From assembly GCF_039830135.1 (NCBI RefSeq), contig NZ_CP156081.1, positions 3,396,001 through 3,460,000 on the forward strand: a stretch of 64,000 nt of DNA, read 5' to 3'. Shown piece after piece: positions 43,611 through 52,455 of this stretch; position 1 is the first letter of the stretch, and every line of letters begins with the position of its first letter. The translations under genes were made by a program, and so were the position numbers. This DNA comes from Defluviimonas sp. SAOS-178_SWC (GTDB lineage Bacteria; Pseudomonadota; Alphaproteobacteria; Rhodobacterales; Rhodobacteraceae). The notes beneath the pieces are model-generated. The model did no database searches and was not told the DNA's origin. It worked only from the letters and a program-made list of their open reading frames with translations.

Positions 43611-43630
43611 TCCGGCGGCGACGGCTTGGC

Positions 43631-44107
43631 TCAGAGTTTCGAGGAAATCAAACCGGTCGCGAATCCGCCCATCCGCAATTCGCCGAACAGCCGCTGATAC
43701 TCGATCTTCGGGCAGTGGTTCTGGATGACCCTGATCCCCCGCGCCTCGGCCCTTGCCGCCGCTTCAGGATGGCTGACGCCGATCTGCATCCAGATCGTCC
43801 TGAGGTCCGGAAGCTCGGCCAGCGCCTCTTCCACGATCCCCGGCACCGCCTCGGAGCGGCGGAAGATGTCGACCATGTCCACCTTCATCCCTTTCGGAAT
43901 GGACGCGAGATCGGCATAGACCTTGTGCCCGAGGATCTCCTGCCCCGCGTGGCCGGGATTGACGGGGATCACGGTGAACCCCTTCAGCGCCAGATAGCGC
44001 GCGACATAATAGGAGGGCCGCACCGGATTGGGCGACACGCCCACGACCGCGATCACGCGGGTCGTCGTCAGGATGTCACGCAGGAGAGTATCGGAATAGT
44101 CTGTCAT
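43631..44107 (-). CDS. CoA-binding (YccU-type) protein
   Basis: 158-residue Rossmann-fold protein of the CoA_binding family. It shows TRVIAVVGVSPNPVRPSYYV (about 17-36, nucleotide-binding turn), PVNPGHAGQEILG, VDMVDIFRRSEAVPGIVEEA and VIQNHCPKIEY near the end, with a conserved Asn-His-Cys. It is cytosolic; the exact function of this family is unknown. It is convergent with hisE. It is a lone gene, with the terminator of the upstream YHS gene in front of it. Confidence 0.9.
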   Translation of the reverse strand: MTDYSDTLLRDILTTTRVIAVVGVSPNPVRPSYYVARYLALKGFTVIPVNPGHAGQEILGHKVYADLASIPKGMKVDMVDIFRRSEAVPGIVEEALAELPDLRTIWMQIGVSHPEAAARAEARGIRVIQNHCPKIEYQRLFGELRMGGFATGLISSKL

Positions 44108-44125
44108 GGCGCCATGACTTGCCAG

Positions 44126-44157
44126 AAAAAGGCGCCCGAACCAAGAGGCCGGGCGCC
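44126..44157 (-). terminator. Rho-independent terminator of the YHS gene
   Basis: On the minus strand the stem GGCGCCCG/CGGGCGCC (44150-44157 with 44131-44138) has an 11-base loop and is followed by five T (44130-44126). Confidence 0.75.
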
Positions 44158-44269
44158 AGTGCGGAACGAGGGACAGTGAATTGAAGCGCGGCGGTTCCGA
44201 AGCCGTGCTTCCGTATCTTGATGTGGGAATGTAAAGACCACGTGAAAAGGCCGGGTCGCGGTTTTGTGA

Positions 44270-44734
44270 TCACTTAGTGTTCAGAGCCGCCGGCCAGAAG
44301 CCGTCCGCGAGCGCGACGTTCTTCGCGACATCCTCGCTCCAGATCGCCCGCACCTCGGTCGAATAGTTGAGATAGAGACGCCCGCCCGTGACCGTGAACG
44401 CCTCCGGCGCGGTCGACGCGATGGCCCCCTTCGTCATCGCATAGGCGCAATAGCCGCCATATTGCGGCGCATAGGCGGCGGGGTTCATCTCGAATGCTTC
44501 CATCGTTTCGGCGCTCGCGAAATACCACGTCGCGCCGCGCCACATCAGCGCGTGGTCCATCTGGCCGGGAACCGGCTTGCCTTCGGTGAAATAGGCAACC
44601 GGGTCGTAGCCTGAAATCGCCACGCCGCCCGGCGCGAAGACCTCCGGTTCGTTCGCGAAGGCAGGCCGCAGGATCGTGCCCGCGACCGGAATCGCGAGCG
44701 CGGCAACGAAAAAGGCACGTCGGGTCAGGCTCAT
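44270..44734 (-). CDS. Exported YHS-domain protein
   Basis: 154-residue protein with a Tat-like signal (SLTRRAFFVAALAIPVAG, cleavage near AFA at about 27). A single YHS domain follows (GYDPVAYFTEGKPVPGQ, then WYFASAETMEAFEMNPAAYA, PQYGGYCAYAMTKG). YHS domains are linked to metal (often copper) handling. ATG at 44734 is chosen over 44737 because GGAG is then 5 bases away. It ends before a terminator and stands alone. Metal and partner not known. Confidence 0.86.
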   Translation of the reverse strand: MSLTRRAFFVAALAIPVAGTILRPAFANEPEVFAPGGVAISGYDPVAYFTEGKPVPGQMDHALMWRGATWYFASAETMEAFEMNPAAYAPQYGGYCAYAMTKGAIASTAPEAFTVTGGRLYLNYSTEVRAIWSEDVAKNVALADGFWPAALNTK

Positions 44735-44861
44735 CATAACTCCATTCCGGTCGAAGGCCGGTTCTCGGGGCGGCCTCCTTGAGCAACATGACACCGCCCT
44801 GCCCGCTGCGAAAGATACCTCCCGCAAGCGTGATCCGGCGTGGGCAAAGGATGACCGACCG

Positions 44862-45671
44862 TCAGCGCGTCGACGCGGCGTAAAGGCCCACCACCGCGGC
44901 GTTTGACACGTTCAGCGATCCGAACGCGCCGGCGAAGGGGATCTTCACGAGCCGGTCGCAGGTCTCGCGCGTCTTCTCGCGCAGTCCCGGCCCCTCGGCG
45001 CCAAGGACGAGCGCCACAGGCCGTGTGCCGGCCTCGGCCAGCGCACCGGCGAGCGTGACGTCCGCCTCGCCGTCGAGGCCAAGAAGGACATAGCCCATCG
45101 CCCGAAGCCGCTCCATCGCCTCGGCAAGGTTGCCGACCCGGAGATAGGGCTGGCGTTCGAGGGCCCCGCTCGCGGTCTTGGCCAGGGCACCGGTCTCCGG
45201 CGCGGAATGCCGCGCCGGCGCGATGACGGCGCGCGCGCCGAAGACCTCGGCCGAGCGCAAGATCGCGCCCACATTGTGCGGGTCCGTCACCCGGTCGAGG
45301 AGAACCACCAGCGCCGCCCCTTCGCCGCCCGCGCAGACCTCTTCAAGTCCACCCCAGGCCAGCGGCTTTACCTCCAGCGCGGCGCCCTGGTGGACACTGT
45401 CCGGCGCGAGCGGCGCATGGGTGTCGAACTTCCGGGGATCGACGATCTCGGGCGCCGGTCCCAGCGAGAGCACATCCGGCCCCAATCGGTCTGCCGCATT
45501 CTTGGTCAGGACGAGCCGCAATTTATCGCGCGCCGGGTTCGTCAGCGCATCGCGCACCGCATGAAGCCCGAAAAGCCAGACCGTTTCCGCCGCGGCGGCG
45601 CGCTTGGCGCGCTCCTTCTCGATCACCCAGGTGGGTTTCTTCAACTGACCGGCCTTTCGGTTGCCAAGCAT
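44862..45671 (-). CDS. rlmB: 23S rRNA 2'-O-ribose methyltransferase RlmB (SpoU/TrmH family)
   Basis: SPOUT methyltransferase for G2251 of 23S rRNA. The 269-residue product has a basic N-terminus and substrate-binding domain (TVWLFGLHAVRDALTNPARD). The three knot motifs are DPHNVGAILRSAEVFGARAV, LVLGAEGPGLREKTRE and VKIPFAGAFGSLNVSNAAVV. ATG at 45671 follows GGAGG at good spacing; a GTG at 45683 is less likely. It is divergent from the tRNA-Tyr gene. Confidence 0.92.
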   Translation of the reverse strand: MLGNRKAGQLKKPTWVIEKERAKRAAAAETVWLFGLHAVRDALTNPARDKLRLVLTKNAADRLGPDVLSLGPAPEIVDPRKFDTHAPLAPDSVHQGAALEVKPLAWGGLEEVCAGGEGAALVVLLDRVTDPHNVGAILRSAEVFGARAVIAPARHSAPETGALAKTASGALERQPYLRVGNLAEAMERLRAMGYVLLGLDGEADVTLAGALAEAGTRPVALVLGAEGPGLREKTRETCDRLVKIPFAGAFGSLNVSNAAVVGLYAASTR

Positions 45672-45889
45672 GCACGCCTCCACCTACGCGCAACTCTTGG
45701 GAATTCCAAGCCGCGCAAGCGGAACCCACCCCGGCACGGCTTACGCACGGGCCGGCATCGGGCCGTCTCGTCCTCCTCAAAGCACACAATCTCGCCACTT
45801 GTTCCGCGCAGGTTTCAAACGGATCAAGCCACGTGAAAGGCGAAGTGCCCTCGCCCGCGCCACAACCGTTTCGGATCGGTGATTCGCGG

Positions 45890-45918
45890 TTGACGCGTCG
45901 CGGCTGGCACAGTAATCA
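45890..45918 (+). promoter_or_regulatory. Promoter of tRNA-Tyr
   Basis: TTGACG (45890-45895) and TAATCA (45913-45918) with a 17-base spacer; the mature tRNA begins 12 bases after the -10. Confidence 0.75.
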
Positions 45919-45929
45919 GCCCCGGCGTC

Positions 45930-46013
45930 GGGCGACGTGCTGCAAGGTGCGGCAGCGGACTGTAACTCCGCCGGGGAGACCCATGCCTGGTTCGATTCCA
46001 GGGTCGCCCACCA
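45930..46013 (+). tRNA. tRNA-Tyr (GTA), class II, divergent D arm
   Basis: The 7-bp acceptor stem GGGCGAC/GTCGCCC is closed by encoded ACCA. The anticodon stem GCGGA/TCCGC has loop CTGTAAC and anticodon GTA at 45962-45964. A 14-base variable region can form a mini-stem (GGG-AGA-CCC), as expected for bacterial tRNA-Tyr. The T arm CCTGG/CCAGG has loop TTCGATT. The D arm is compact (GCTGC-AAGGT-GCGGC) and position 8 is G rather than the near-universal T. The encoded CCA and the strong promoter argue that it works. Confidence 0.85.
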
Positions 46014-46079
46014 TTCCCTTTAAGATCAAGTGCTTATAGCGTTCATCTCGCCGGTGCGACAAACTGGTGAGACAATGGC

Positions 46080-46396
46080 ATGCGCCTTTCCGCGTATCTA
46101 AGCCCTTCCCGGCACGGCATATTCTACTTCCGCTGGCCCCTTCCGCCCGACCTTCATCCGGCAGGCAAGTGGTCGGACGTGAAGGTCTCTCTCGGGACAC
46201 GTTGCCCGGAGGCAGTACGGCGCCTCGCCCGGCGCCTCGCCCTTGCTGGACAAAGGCAAACAACCGAAGCATCACTCCAACGCATTCGGTACGATGAAAT
46301 CCGAGAACACGTCCGAGAGCACTTCCGACACCTCCGGCAAGACACACAGGCAAGGATTGCCAGTGACGGCCCGATGACGCCCGAAAGGCTGGATGC
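46080..46396 (+). pseudogene. Tyrosine-integrase N-terminal fragment, truncated by an IS
   Basis: ORF starting MRLSAYLSPSRHGIFYFRWP with LHPAGKWSDVKVSLGTRCPE and IREHVREHFRHLR. This is the pattern of the N-terminal (DUF6538/SAM-like) part of phage-type integrases, which often begins with a short beta-hairpin on how the DNA arm is bound. About 106 codons remain before the IS end at 46397; the frame stops at 46434-46436 inside the IS. No catalytic domain remains. It lies 66 bases downstream of tRNA-Tyr on the same strand, the classic tRNA-integrase arrangement. Non-functional. Confidence 0.75.
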
Positions 46397-47445
46397 GGCT
46401 TTGTTGCAGAGATCGGTTGAGGGATTCACTGCGTGAATCCAGTGTGATAGCTGGATCGCATGAGCAGTTGGGCCCCGACGAAGTACAAGACCACGAACTG
46501 GTCGGCTTACAATGAGGCGCTGAAGCGACGCGGGTCGCTTACGGTCTGGTTTGATCCCGAGATGATATGGCGGCCGCCCCCAACCGGGAAGCGTGGCCGG
46601 CAGCGAAGCTTCAGCGATGCCGCGATCCAGACGTGCCTGACGATGAAGGTGCTCGTCGGTATGCCGCCGAGGCAGACGACCGGATTCGTGCAGAGCCTCC
46701 TGCGGCTGGTCGGGCTGGACTGGACCGTGCCGGACTTCAGCACCTTGTGCCGCCGCCAGCGGAAGCTGAATGTGAGCATCCCGTACCGTGGCGGCACGGG
46801 CCCGCTGAACCTGCTGATCGACAGCACCGGCATCAAGGCCGAGGGCGAAGGCGCGTGGAACGCTCGCAAGCACGGCGGCCCCAAGCGTCGCATCTGGCGC
46901 AAGATACACATCGGGATCGACGAAGAAACGCTGGAGGTGCGGGCCGTCGAAGTCACCGGCAGCAACATCGGCGATGCGCCCATTCTGCCTGACCTTCTGG
47001 ATCAGATCCCCGCAAACGAGCAGATCGGGTCCGTGACAGCCGACGGCGCCTACGACACCCGCAAATGCCATGAGGCGATCGCGGCCCGAAGCGCGGTCGC
47101 AGTCATCCCTCCGCGCAAGAACGCCAAACCGTGGAAACCGACGAGCCCGGGGGCCGTCGCACGAACGAAGCGCTACGCGCTTCGAACTACCTGGGCCGTG
47201 CCATCTGGCGACGATGGAGCGGCTACCACCGCCGGAGCCGGGTCGCGTCAAAGATGAACTGCATCAAGCTGCTCGGCCAATCCCTCATGGCCCGAGACTT
47301 CGAGCGCCAGGTCGCTGAGCTGCAGGTGCGTATCGCCGTGCTCAACGGCTACACCGCCCTTGGCATACCTGTCACAGTGCCCGTAGGATAGGTCCGTCTG
47401 GGGAAAGGGAAACTGCGCAAAGACCCGGATTTGGGCAACAGCGCC
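46397..47445 (+). mobile_element. IS5-family insertion sequence with frameshifted transposase
   Basis: About 1,049 bp. The left end GGCTTTGTTGCAGAGATCGG (46397 onward) is an imperfect inverted repeat of the right end, read GGCGCTGTTGCCCAAATCCG on the minus strand from 47445. Roughly three quarters of the bases match. No target-site duplication is visible: the left flank ends GGATGC and the right flank begins TCAGCG. This suggests that the two flanks were not originally contiguous. It is the only IS I find in the window. Confidence 0.8.
46460..47391 (+). pseudogene. IS5-family DDE transposase, disrupted by a 1-base frameshift
   Basis: The first frame, from ATG 46460, encodes the N-terminal and catalytic parts: SSWAPTKYKTTNWSAYNEAL, then PLNLLIDSTGIKAEGEG (first Asp), IHIGIDEETLEVRAVEVT and SVTADGAYDTRKCHEAI (second Asp). 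Near 47160 the frame is lost (GCACGAACGAAG). The C-terminal part continues in another frame as NEALRASNYLGRAIWRRWSG and ends VLNGYTALGIPVTVPVG at 47391. A single missing base explains this. Relatives are single-ORF transposases, so programmed frameshifting is unlikely and the element is probably inactive. Confidence 0.85.
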
Positions 47446-47596
47446 TCAGCGAGACGAAAATCTGAAGCGGCTTGTTCGGATAGTAGCCTCGGATGTCGGC
47501 GGGGATTCTGCGTCTGATGTACCAGGTGTTGTCCCTGAGTTCGAGGTATTTGGCGTTCAACAAGTAAGCTCCGGATTCGCGGATCGTGACGCCCAT
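47446..47596 (-). pseudogene. Second integrase N-terminal fragment, truncated by the same IS
   Basis: About 50 codons from ATG 47596 (upstream AAGGGG), product MGVTIRESGAYLLNAKYLEL then RDNTWYIRRRIPADIRGYYP and IFVSLR. It is cut at 47446, after which the frame reads IS sequence. The RDNTWYIRRRIPADIR block is typical of the start of tyrosine integrases (DUF6538). It faces the IS from the opposite side and strand to the 46080 fragment and lies downstream of tRNA-Arg in the same orientation. It is a remnant of a different element, not the other half of the first fragment, because both are N-termini. Confidence 0.75.
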
Positions 47597-47674
47597 GTGT
47601 AACCCCTTGCGTCACCCCAGCAACACAAACGAGCCATCAAGAATCTGAAAATACTAGATTATTTCAGAGATTAG

Positions 47675-47751
47675 TGGCGCACCCGAAGAGATTCGAACTC
47701 CTGACCCCCAGATTCGTAGTCTGGTGCTCTATCCAGCTGAGCTACGGGTGC
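47675..47751 (-). tRNA. tRNA-Arg (ACG)
   Basis: 77-nt class I tRNA on the minus strand starting GCACCCGTAGCTCAGCTGGA. The acceptor stem GCACCCG pairs with CGGGTGC, with a following G and encoded CCA (47677-47675). The anticodon stem CCAGA/TCTGG has loop CTACGAA, anticodon ACG (complement at 47715-47717). The T arm has TTCGAAT. It reads CGN codons after A34 deamination. Confidence 0.97.
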
Positions 47752-47760
47752 GTCGGGTGG

Positions 47761-47789
47761 CATTTAGCGGCCCCCGTGGCGCATTGCAA
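47761..47789 (-). promoter_or_regulatory. Promoter of tRNA-Arg
   Basis: Minus strand TTGCAA (47789-47784), 17-base spacer, TAAATG (47766-47761). The tRNA starts 10 bases downstream. Confidence 0.6.
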
Positions 47790-47830
47790 GGGCAAAACCT
47801 GACGGCGCGTTACGCGGGCCGCCGTGGATG

Positions 47831-49240
47831 TCAGGCGGGATGCGCGGCGTCTGCCGGCATCAGTTCGCGCGGCAGGTGGATGATGAACTCGGTGCCCCCG
47901 GTATCGGTTTTCAGAAGCTCCAGCCGGCCGCCGTGGCCGCGCACGAGTTCCGCGGCGATCGCAAGGCCGAGCCCGGTCCCGCCCTTGCGGTACCCGCCCT
48001 GGAACGGCTGGAAGAGATGCTCGCGCGCGCGCTCCGGCAGGCCCGGGCCGGTATCGCCGACGCGGATCCACCAGCCCTGATCCTCCTCGCCGGCGCCGAT
48101 TTCGATCGTGCCGGGCGCATGGGTCGCCTCGATCGCCTGGCGGGCATTGCGGACGAGGTTCGTCAGCACGCGGTGCAACTGCTCGTGATCGGCCCGGATC
48201 GAGAGCGAGCCGGGAATGTCGCTGATGAACTCGACCTCGGCATCGCCGACGGCCAGCCGTTCGCTTTCCACCACGTCGCGGACAAGGCCCGCCAGCATGA
48301 AACGCGCAAGGGACGGCGGCGGCTCCTCCGCCTTGCCGAAGGCGAGCGTGGATTCGCACAAGCCGACGGCGCGGCTGATCGAGCCGACGAGCTTCGGCGC
48401 CGCGCGCTTGACCATGGGATCGTCGCTCCGCTCCATCCGGTCGGCCAGCAACTGGGCCGTGGTGAGGATGTTGCGCAGATCGTGGCTGATCTTGGCGACA
48501 CCCCCGCCCAGCTGGGCCAGGCGTTCCTTCTGCCGTAACGCTCCGGTCAGCTGGCGCTGCATGCTTTGCAGCGCCTCCTCGGCGTCTCGAAGTTCCACTA
48601 CTCGGGCCTGTGGCTCGATGACGCGCCGGGCATCTTCGGGTGCCTCGGCATAGGCGCTCATGTGTTTGACGACCCGACGGATCGGCACCACCAGAAGCCG
48701 TCGCACGGCCAGGAAGAGAAGCACCGCCGTCACCGCCGAGATCAGCGCCGACAGCCCGAGAATCCTGAGCCCGTAGTCGATCATCGCCGCCCGGAGCGGC
48801 GCCGTCGCCATCGTCGCCTCGATCAGAAGTCCCGCCCGCTTCACCGGATCGCCGATCACCCGGATCACGCGGTCCTCCGGATCGACGAGGCATGCCACGG
48901 CGTCACGAATCAGCTCCCAGGCGGGGGCGTCACGCAGATCGTAGCTGCGATAGATCGGCGCCGGAATCGGAGAGGAGAGAACGAGTTGCCGCACCTCGTC
49001 CCGGCGCAGGACGACGTTGTAGACCTCGGCATTGGCGAGAAGCTCTTTCTCGAGCGTCTCGTCGATCATCTCGTCGGTGGCCAGAAGCGCGAGCGAGGCG
49101 ATCTGCGCGCGCTCCAGACGCGACAGGATGTAATCCTCGCGAAACCGCGCGACCGAGGGCACGAAGATCAGCACTTCGGCCAGCATGACGAACAGCATCG
49201 TCAGAAGCAGGAAGCGGCCGGACAGTGTATTGAAGAGCAT
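47831..49240 (-). CDS. Membrane sensor histidine kinase
   Basis: 469-residue kinase. Two membrane helices (about 10-30 and 160-180) enclose a periplasmic sensor of about 130 residues. A HAMP-like linker follows (RRLLVVPIRRVVKHM), then the phospho-acceptor His253 in GGVAKISHDLRNILT, an N-box near VLTNLVRNARQAIEA and the ATP lid GDTGPGLPERAREHLFQPFQ. ATG at 49240 is used; the 43 extra upstream codons look non-coding. No response regulator is adjacent, so this is an orphan kinase. It is divergent from rpmH. Stimulus unknown. Confidence 0.92.
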   Translation of the reverse strand: MLFNTLSGRFLLLTMLFVMLAEVLIFVPSVARFREDYILSRLERAQIASLALLATDEMIDETLEKELLANAEVYNVVLRRDEVRQLVLSSPIPAPIYRSYDLRDAPAWELIRDAVACLVDPEDRVIRVIGDPVKRAGLLIEATMATAPLRAAMIDYGLRILGLSALISAVTAVLLFLAVRRLLVVPIRRVVKHMSAYAEAPEDARRVIEPQARVVELRDAEEALQSMQRQLTGALRQKERLAQLGGGVAKISHDLRNILTTAQLLADRMERSDDPMVKRAAPKLVGSISRAVGLCESTLAFGKAEEPPPSLARFMLAGLVRDVVESERLAVGDAEVEFISDIPGSLSIRADHEQLHRVLTNLVRNARQAIEATHAPGTIEIGAGEEDQGWWIRVGDTGPGLPERAREHLFQPFQGGYRKGGTGLGLAIAAELVRGHGGRLELLKTDTGGTEFIIHLPRELMPADAAHPA

Positions 49241-49535
49241 CAATTTCCCATCCCGGCGGGCGGGCGTCCCGTCACCCGGCCCATTGCAAACCCGTCTGTC
49301 CTTGCGGAGAATAATCACTCGGCTCCGGCAGTTAAACCTTCTTCGCGCGTTCGTCCGCAAACGCTGCATGAAATTCCCGGCCGCCGGGCCATGCGATCGG
49401 GACTGCAGGAGAATGCAAAAATCCGCGCTCCGACGAGTTGACTTGGCAGGCGGGCCCGTCTAATAGCCGGGCTTCGAATGACAGCGGCCTTCGAATCCGT
49501 AAGGGTTTGGGCTGCCCGAACCCGGAGTTGAAGCG
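49241..49535. other. Divergent region between histidine kinase gene and rpmH
   Basis: 295 bases without a supported gene. They contain a strong rpmH-direction promoter at 49438-49466. No clear minus-strand promoter for the kinase is visible. Confidence 0.6.
49438..49466 (+). promoter_or_regulatory. Strong promoter of the rpmH-rnpA-yidD operon
   Basis: TTGACT (49438-49443) and TAATAG (49461-49466) with a 17-base, very GC-rich spacer. The expected start is near 49473, giving a leader of about 60 bases. Confidence 0.8.
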
Positions 49536-49670
49536 ATGAAGCGCACGTTCCAACCGTCGAACCTCGTTCGCGCCCGCCGGCACGGCTTCCGTGCCCGCAT
49601 GGCGACCAAGGGCGGCCGCAGGGTGCTCAACGCACGCCGCGCGAAGGGCCGCAAGGTTCTCTCGGCCTAA
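49536..49670 (+). CDS. rpmH: 50S ribosomal protein L34
   Basis: 44-residue, strongly basic L34: [20 protein letters not shown], then [20 protein letters not shown] and VLSA. Every family landmark (MKRTxQPS, HGFRxRM, GRxVLxxRRxKGR) is present. ATG at 49536 lies behind GGAGTTGAAGCG. It is the first gene of the rpmH-rnpA-yidD unit and is short enough to be missed by length-filtered gene finding. Confidence 0.98.
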   Translation: MKRTFQPSNLVRARRHGFRARMATKGGRRVLNARRAKGRKVLSA

Positions 49671-49693
49671 GGCCGAAGACCGAGGCACACGGC

Positions 49694-50113
49694 ATGACAC
49701 CGCCGGAGGCGACCGTGCAAGGCCAGGATGGCCTGGGTACGGAAACGCCTCCGGCGGTTTCCGTTTGCCTGACGCTGACAAAGCGCGCTGACTTCCTGCG
49801 CGCCGCCCAGGCCCGCCGTCAGGGCATGCCCGGCTTCCTTCTGCAAGCGCGGCGCCGCCGCCCGGACGAAGCAGACGCGGACGCGATCCGCATCGGCTAT
49901 ACCTGTTCGAAGAAACTCGGCAACGCGGTGGCCCGCAACCGCGCCAAAAGACGCCTGCGTGAGATTGCCCGGCTGATCCTGCGCCTTCACGGACGCCCCG
50001 GCTGGGACTATGTCCTTGTCGGGCGCCCCGACGCGACGGCAACACGCGACTTCGTCGATCTGCAGTCCGACCTCGTCCGCGCCCTCGAACGCATCCACGC
50101 GGACAAGACATGA
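49694..50113 (+). CDS. rnpA: Ribonuclease P protein component
   Basis: Protein cofactor of RNase P, which trims the 5' leader of tRNAs. The 139-residue product has the core [20 protein letters not shown] (about 26-45) and the RNR motif [18 protein letters not shown] (about 77-94), followed by DYVLVGRP. About 20 extra residues stand before the core, common in alphaproteobacteria. It starts 23 bases after rpmH and overlaps yidD (ATGA). Confidence 0.95.
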   Translation: MTPPEATVQGQDGLGTETPPAVSVCLTLTKRADFLRAAQARRQGMPGFLLQARRRRPDEADADAIRIGYTCSKKLGNAVARNRAKRRLREIARLILRLHGRPGWDYVLVGRPDATATRDFVDLQSDLVRALERIHADKT

Positions 50114-50340
50114 GCCCGCTCGCCCATATCGTCGCCCTGCCCGTCCGGGCCTACCGACTCATTCTCAGCCCGTGGGTCGGGCATGGCTGCCGCTATCAGC
50201 CCACCTGCTCGGCCTACGCGCTGGAGGCACTGGAAAAGCACGGCGCGTTCAGGGGCAGCTGGCTCGCCGCACGGCGCATCGGGCGCTGTCATCCGCTCGG
50301 CGGCCGCGGCTATGACCCGGTGCCCGAGCGGAAACGCTGA
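50110..50340 (+). CDS. yidD: Membrane protein insertion efficiency factor YidD
   Basis: 76-residue membrane-associated protein that assists Sec/YidC insertion. It has [20 protein letters not shown], then [20 protein letters not shown] and [19 protein letters not shown]. The conserved CRYxPTCSxYA and CHP motifs are complete. It overlaps rnpA by 4 bases. yidC itself is about 4 kb downstream. Confidence 0.96.
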   Translation: MSPLAHIVALPVRAYRLILSPWVGHGCRYQPTCSAYALEALEKHGAFRGSWLAARRIGRCHPLGGRGYDPVPERKR

Positions 50341-50405
50341 CGCAAGTCTTGCGGCGGCGGCGCCCAAGGCTTCCAATGGCGGGCAAACCATAGGGGGAGG
50401 ACCGA

Positions 50406-51500
50406 ATGCACGCCTGGATGAACAAGGCGATCGCCAGGATCGAGGCGGATTTCCAACGCTCCGCCGACACTCATCTTTTTCGGCTCGACGTGCCGGGCAT
50501 CACCGGTGTCGACATCTACCTTAAGGACGAAAGCACGCATCCGACCGGCAGCCTCAAGCATCGCCTCGCGCGGTCGCTCTTTCTCTATGCGCTCTGCAAC
50601 GGCAAGCTGAAGGAAGGCCGCCCGGTGATCGAGGCATCTTCGGGCAGCACCGCCGTGTCCGAGGCCTATTTCGCGCGCATGCTCGGCCTGCCCTTCATCG
50701 CGGTGATGCCGAAATCCACGGCGCGCAGCAAGATCGCCATGATCGAGTTCTATGGCGGCCAGTGCCACTTCGTCGACAGCGCGCCCGAGATGCATGACGC
50801 GGCTGTCGCCCTCGCCGACCAGCTCGGCGGTCATTTCATGGACCAGTTCACCTATGCCGAGCGCGCCACAGACTGGCGCGGCAACAACAATATCGCCGAC
50901 AGCATCTTCAGCCAGATGGCACGCGAGCCGCACCCGATCCCCGCCGCCATCGTCATGAGTGCCGGGACCGGCGGCACATCGGCAACCCTCGGCCGCTATG
51001 TCCGCTATCGCTGTCACCCGACCGAGCTTGTCGTCGTCGATCCCGAAAATTCCGTCTTCTTCGACAGCTACCGGACCGGCGACATGACGCTGCGCCGCGC
51101 CTGCTCCAGCCGGATCGAGGGGATCGGCCGGCCAAAGGTCGAGGCGTCGTTCCAGCATGACGTCGTCGATCGGATGATCCAGGTTGCGGACGCCGACAGT
51201 GTCGCGACGATCCTCTGGCTGGAGGAGGTCATCGGCCGCAAGGCCGGCGCATCCACCGGCACCAACCTCTGGGGCGCGTTTATCGTCGCGCAGGAGATGA
51301 TGGCGGCGGGCCGACAAGGCTCCATCGTCACGCTGATGTGCGACAGCGGCCGGCGCTATCTCGACACCTATTACGACCCCGACTGGGTTGCACGCTGCAT
51401 CGGCGACGTCGCGCCCGCGCTCGACCGGCTCCGTCACCTGGGCGACCGGCCGCTCGCCGCGGACAGCTTGCCCGTGGCGCGGCGCTCCAGTATGGCGTGA
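50406..51500 (+). CDS. PLP-dependent cysteine-synthase-family enzyme (Cds1-like)
   Basis: 364-residue fold-type-II PLP enzyme. Lys51 in [20 protein letters not shown] is the Schiff-base lysine. [20 protein letters not shown] is the substrate/phosphate loop and [18 protein letters not shown] the glycine-rich PLP-phosphate loop. The pattern fits the cysteine desulfhydrase/cystathionine-beta-synthase-like group rather than CysK (which has TGRIG and SVKDR-type motifs). ATG at 50406 follows GGGGGAGGA. It is two bases before ttcA, a sulfur-using gene, so a role as sulfur supplier is a reasonable guess. Confidence 0.83.
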   Translation: MHAWMNKAIARIEADFQRSADTHLFRLDVPGITGVDIYLKDESTHPTGSLKHRLARSLFLYALCNGKLKEGRPVIEASSGSTAVSEAYFARMLGLPFIAVMPKSTARSKIAMIEFYGGQCHFVDSAPEMHDAAVALADQLGGHFMDQFTYAERATDWRGNNNIADSIFSQMAREPHPIPAAIVMSAGTGGTSATLGRYVRYRCHPTELVVVDPENSVFFDSYRTGDMTLRRACSSRIEGIGRPKVEASFQHDVVDRMIQVADADSVATILWLEEVIGRKAGASTGTNLWGAFIVAQEMMAAGRQGSIVTLMCDSGRRYLDTYYDPDWVARCIGDVAPALDRLRHLGDRPLAADSLPVARRSSMA

Positions 51501-51502
51501 GC

Positions 51503-52381
51503 ATGCTCGACGAGGCCGATGACATCCACCCGCTCTTCCACGGAGCACCCGCGACAACGGAGTTCAAGAAGCTCCGCAAACGCCTCGTGCGCGAGGTGCG
51601 CGAGGCGATCGACGCCTATGGCATGATCGAACGCGGCGCGCGCTGGCTCGTCTGCCTTTCGGGCGGCAAGGACAGCTACACGCTCCTGGCCGTCCTGCAC
51701 GAGTTGAAATGGCGCGGGCTTCTGCCGGTCGATCTTCTCGCCTGCAACCTCGATCAGGGCCAGCCCGGCTTTCCGGCAACGGTGCTGCCGGAGTTCCTGA
51801 CAAAGATGGGTGTCGACCACCGGATCGAATATGCCGACACCTATTCCATCGTCACCGACAAGATCGCGCCGGGCGGCACGATGTGCTCGCTCTGCTCGCG
51901 GCTCCGGCGCGGCAATCTCTACCGCATCGCGCGCGAAGAGGGGTGTTCGGCGGTCGTCCTCGGCCATCACCGCGACGACATCCTCGAGACGTTCTTCATG
52001 AACCTCTTTCACGGTGGGCGCCTTGCCACGATGCCGCCGAAGCTGGTGAACGAGGACGGCGACCTCTTCGTCTACCGGCCACTGGCCTTCGTGGCAGAGG
52101 CGGATTGCGAGAGGTTCGCGCGCGCGATGAACTACCCGATCATCCCCTGCGATCTCTGCGGCTCGCAGGACGGGCTTCAGCGGCAACAGGTCAAGCAGAT
52201 CCTCGACGGCTGGGAAGCGCGGAGTCCCGGGCGCCGCCAGGTGATGTTCCGTGCCCTGATGAACGCCCGGCCCTCGCACCTTCTCGACCCGAGGCTTTTT
52301 GATTTCGCCGGCTTGGCCACCGGACCGGCAAACCGTGCGGATTTTAGTGAAATTCCGCGGCTGGCGCGCGACGAGGATTAA
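51503..52381 (+). CDS. ttcA: tRNA 2-thiocytidine biosynthesis protein TtcA
   Basis: Iron-sulfur PP-loop enzyme that thiolates C32 of certain tRNAs. The 292-residue product has the PP-loop [17 protein letters not shown] (about 49-65), cysteines CSLC (about 131-134) and CDLC (about 216-219) for the 4Fe-4S cluster, and [22 protein letters not shown] at 51503 is chosen: longer readings overlap the PLP enzyme gene, whose stop is 2 bases upstream. The C-terminal tail of about 30 residues is family-variable. Confidence 0.94.
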   Translation: MLDEADDIHPLFHGAPATTEFKKLRKRLVREVREAIDAYGMIERGARWLVCLSGGKDSYTLLAVLHELKWRGLLPVDLLACNLDQGQPGFPATVLPEFLTKMGVDHRIEYADTYSIVTDKIAPGGTMCSLCSRLRRGNLYRIAREEGCSAVVLGHHRDDILETFFMNLFHGGRLATMPPKLVNEDGDLFVYRPLAFVAEADCERFARAMNYPIIPCDLCGSQDGLQRQQVKQILDGWEARSPGRRQVMFRALMNARPSHLLDPRLFDFAGLATGPANRADFSEIPRLARDED

Positions 52382-52455
52382 CCTTCCGGTCATGACGAGA
52401 CCCTAGCGTTCAGGCGACGGGGTCGGATTGCGGCCCGCACAGGAAGGGGTCCGCC

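Noticed and set aside
46001..46013. Second attachment-site copy of the tRNA-Tyr 3' end in the window
   Set aside because: I searched downstream by eye for GGGTCGCCCACCA-like sequence and found none; any attR was lost with the deleted island.
46460..47391. Programmed ribosomal frameshift in the IS transposase
   Set aside because: No slippery A/T-run or typical orfA/orfB overlap is seen at the shift, and the relatives I know are single-ORF transposases, so a plain deletion is simpler.
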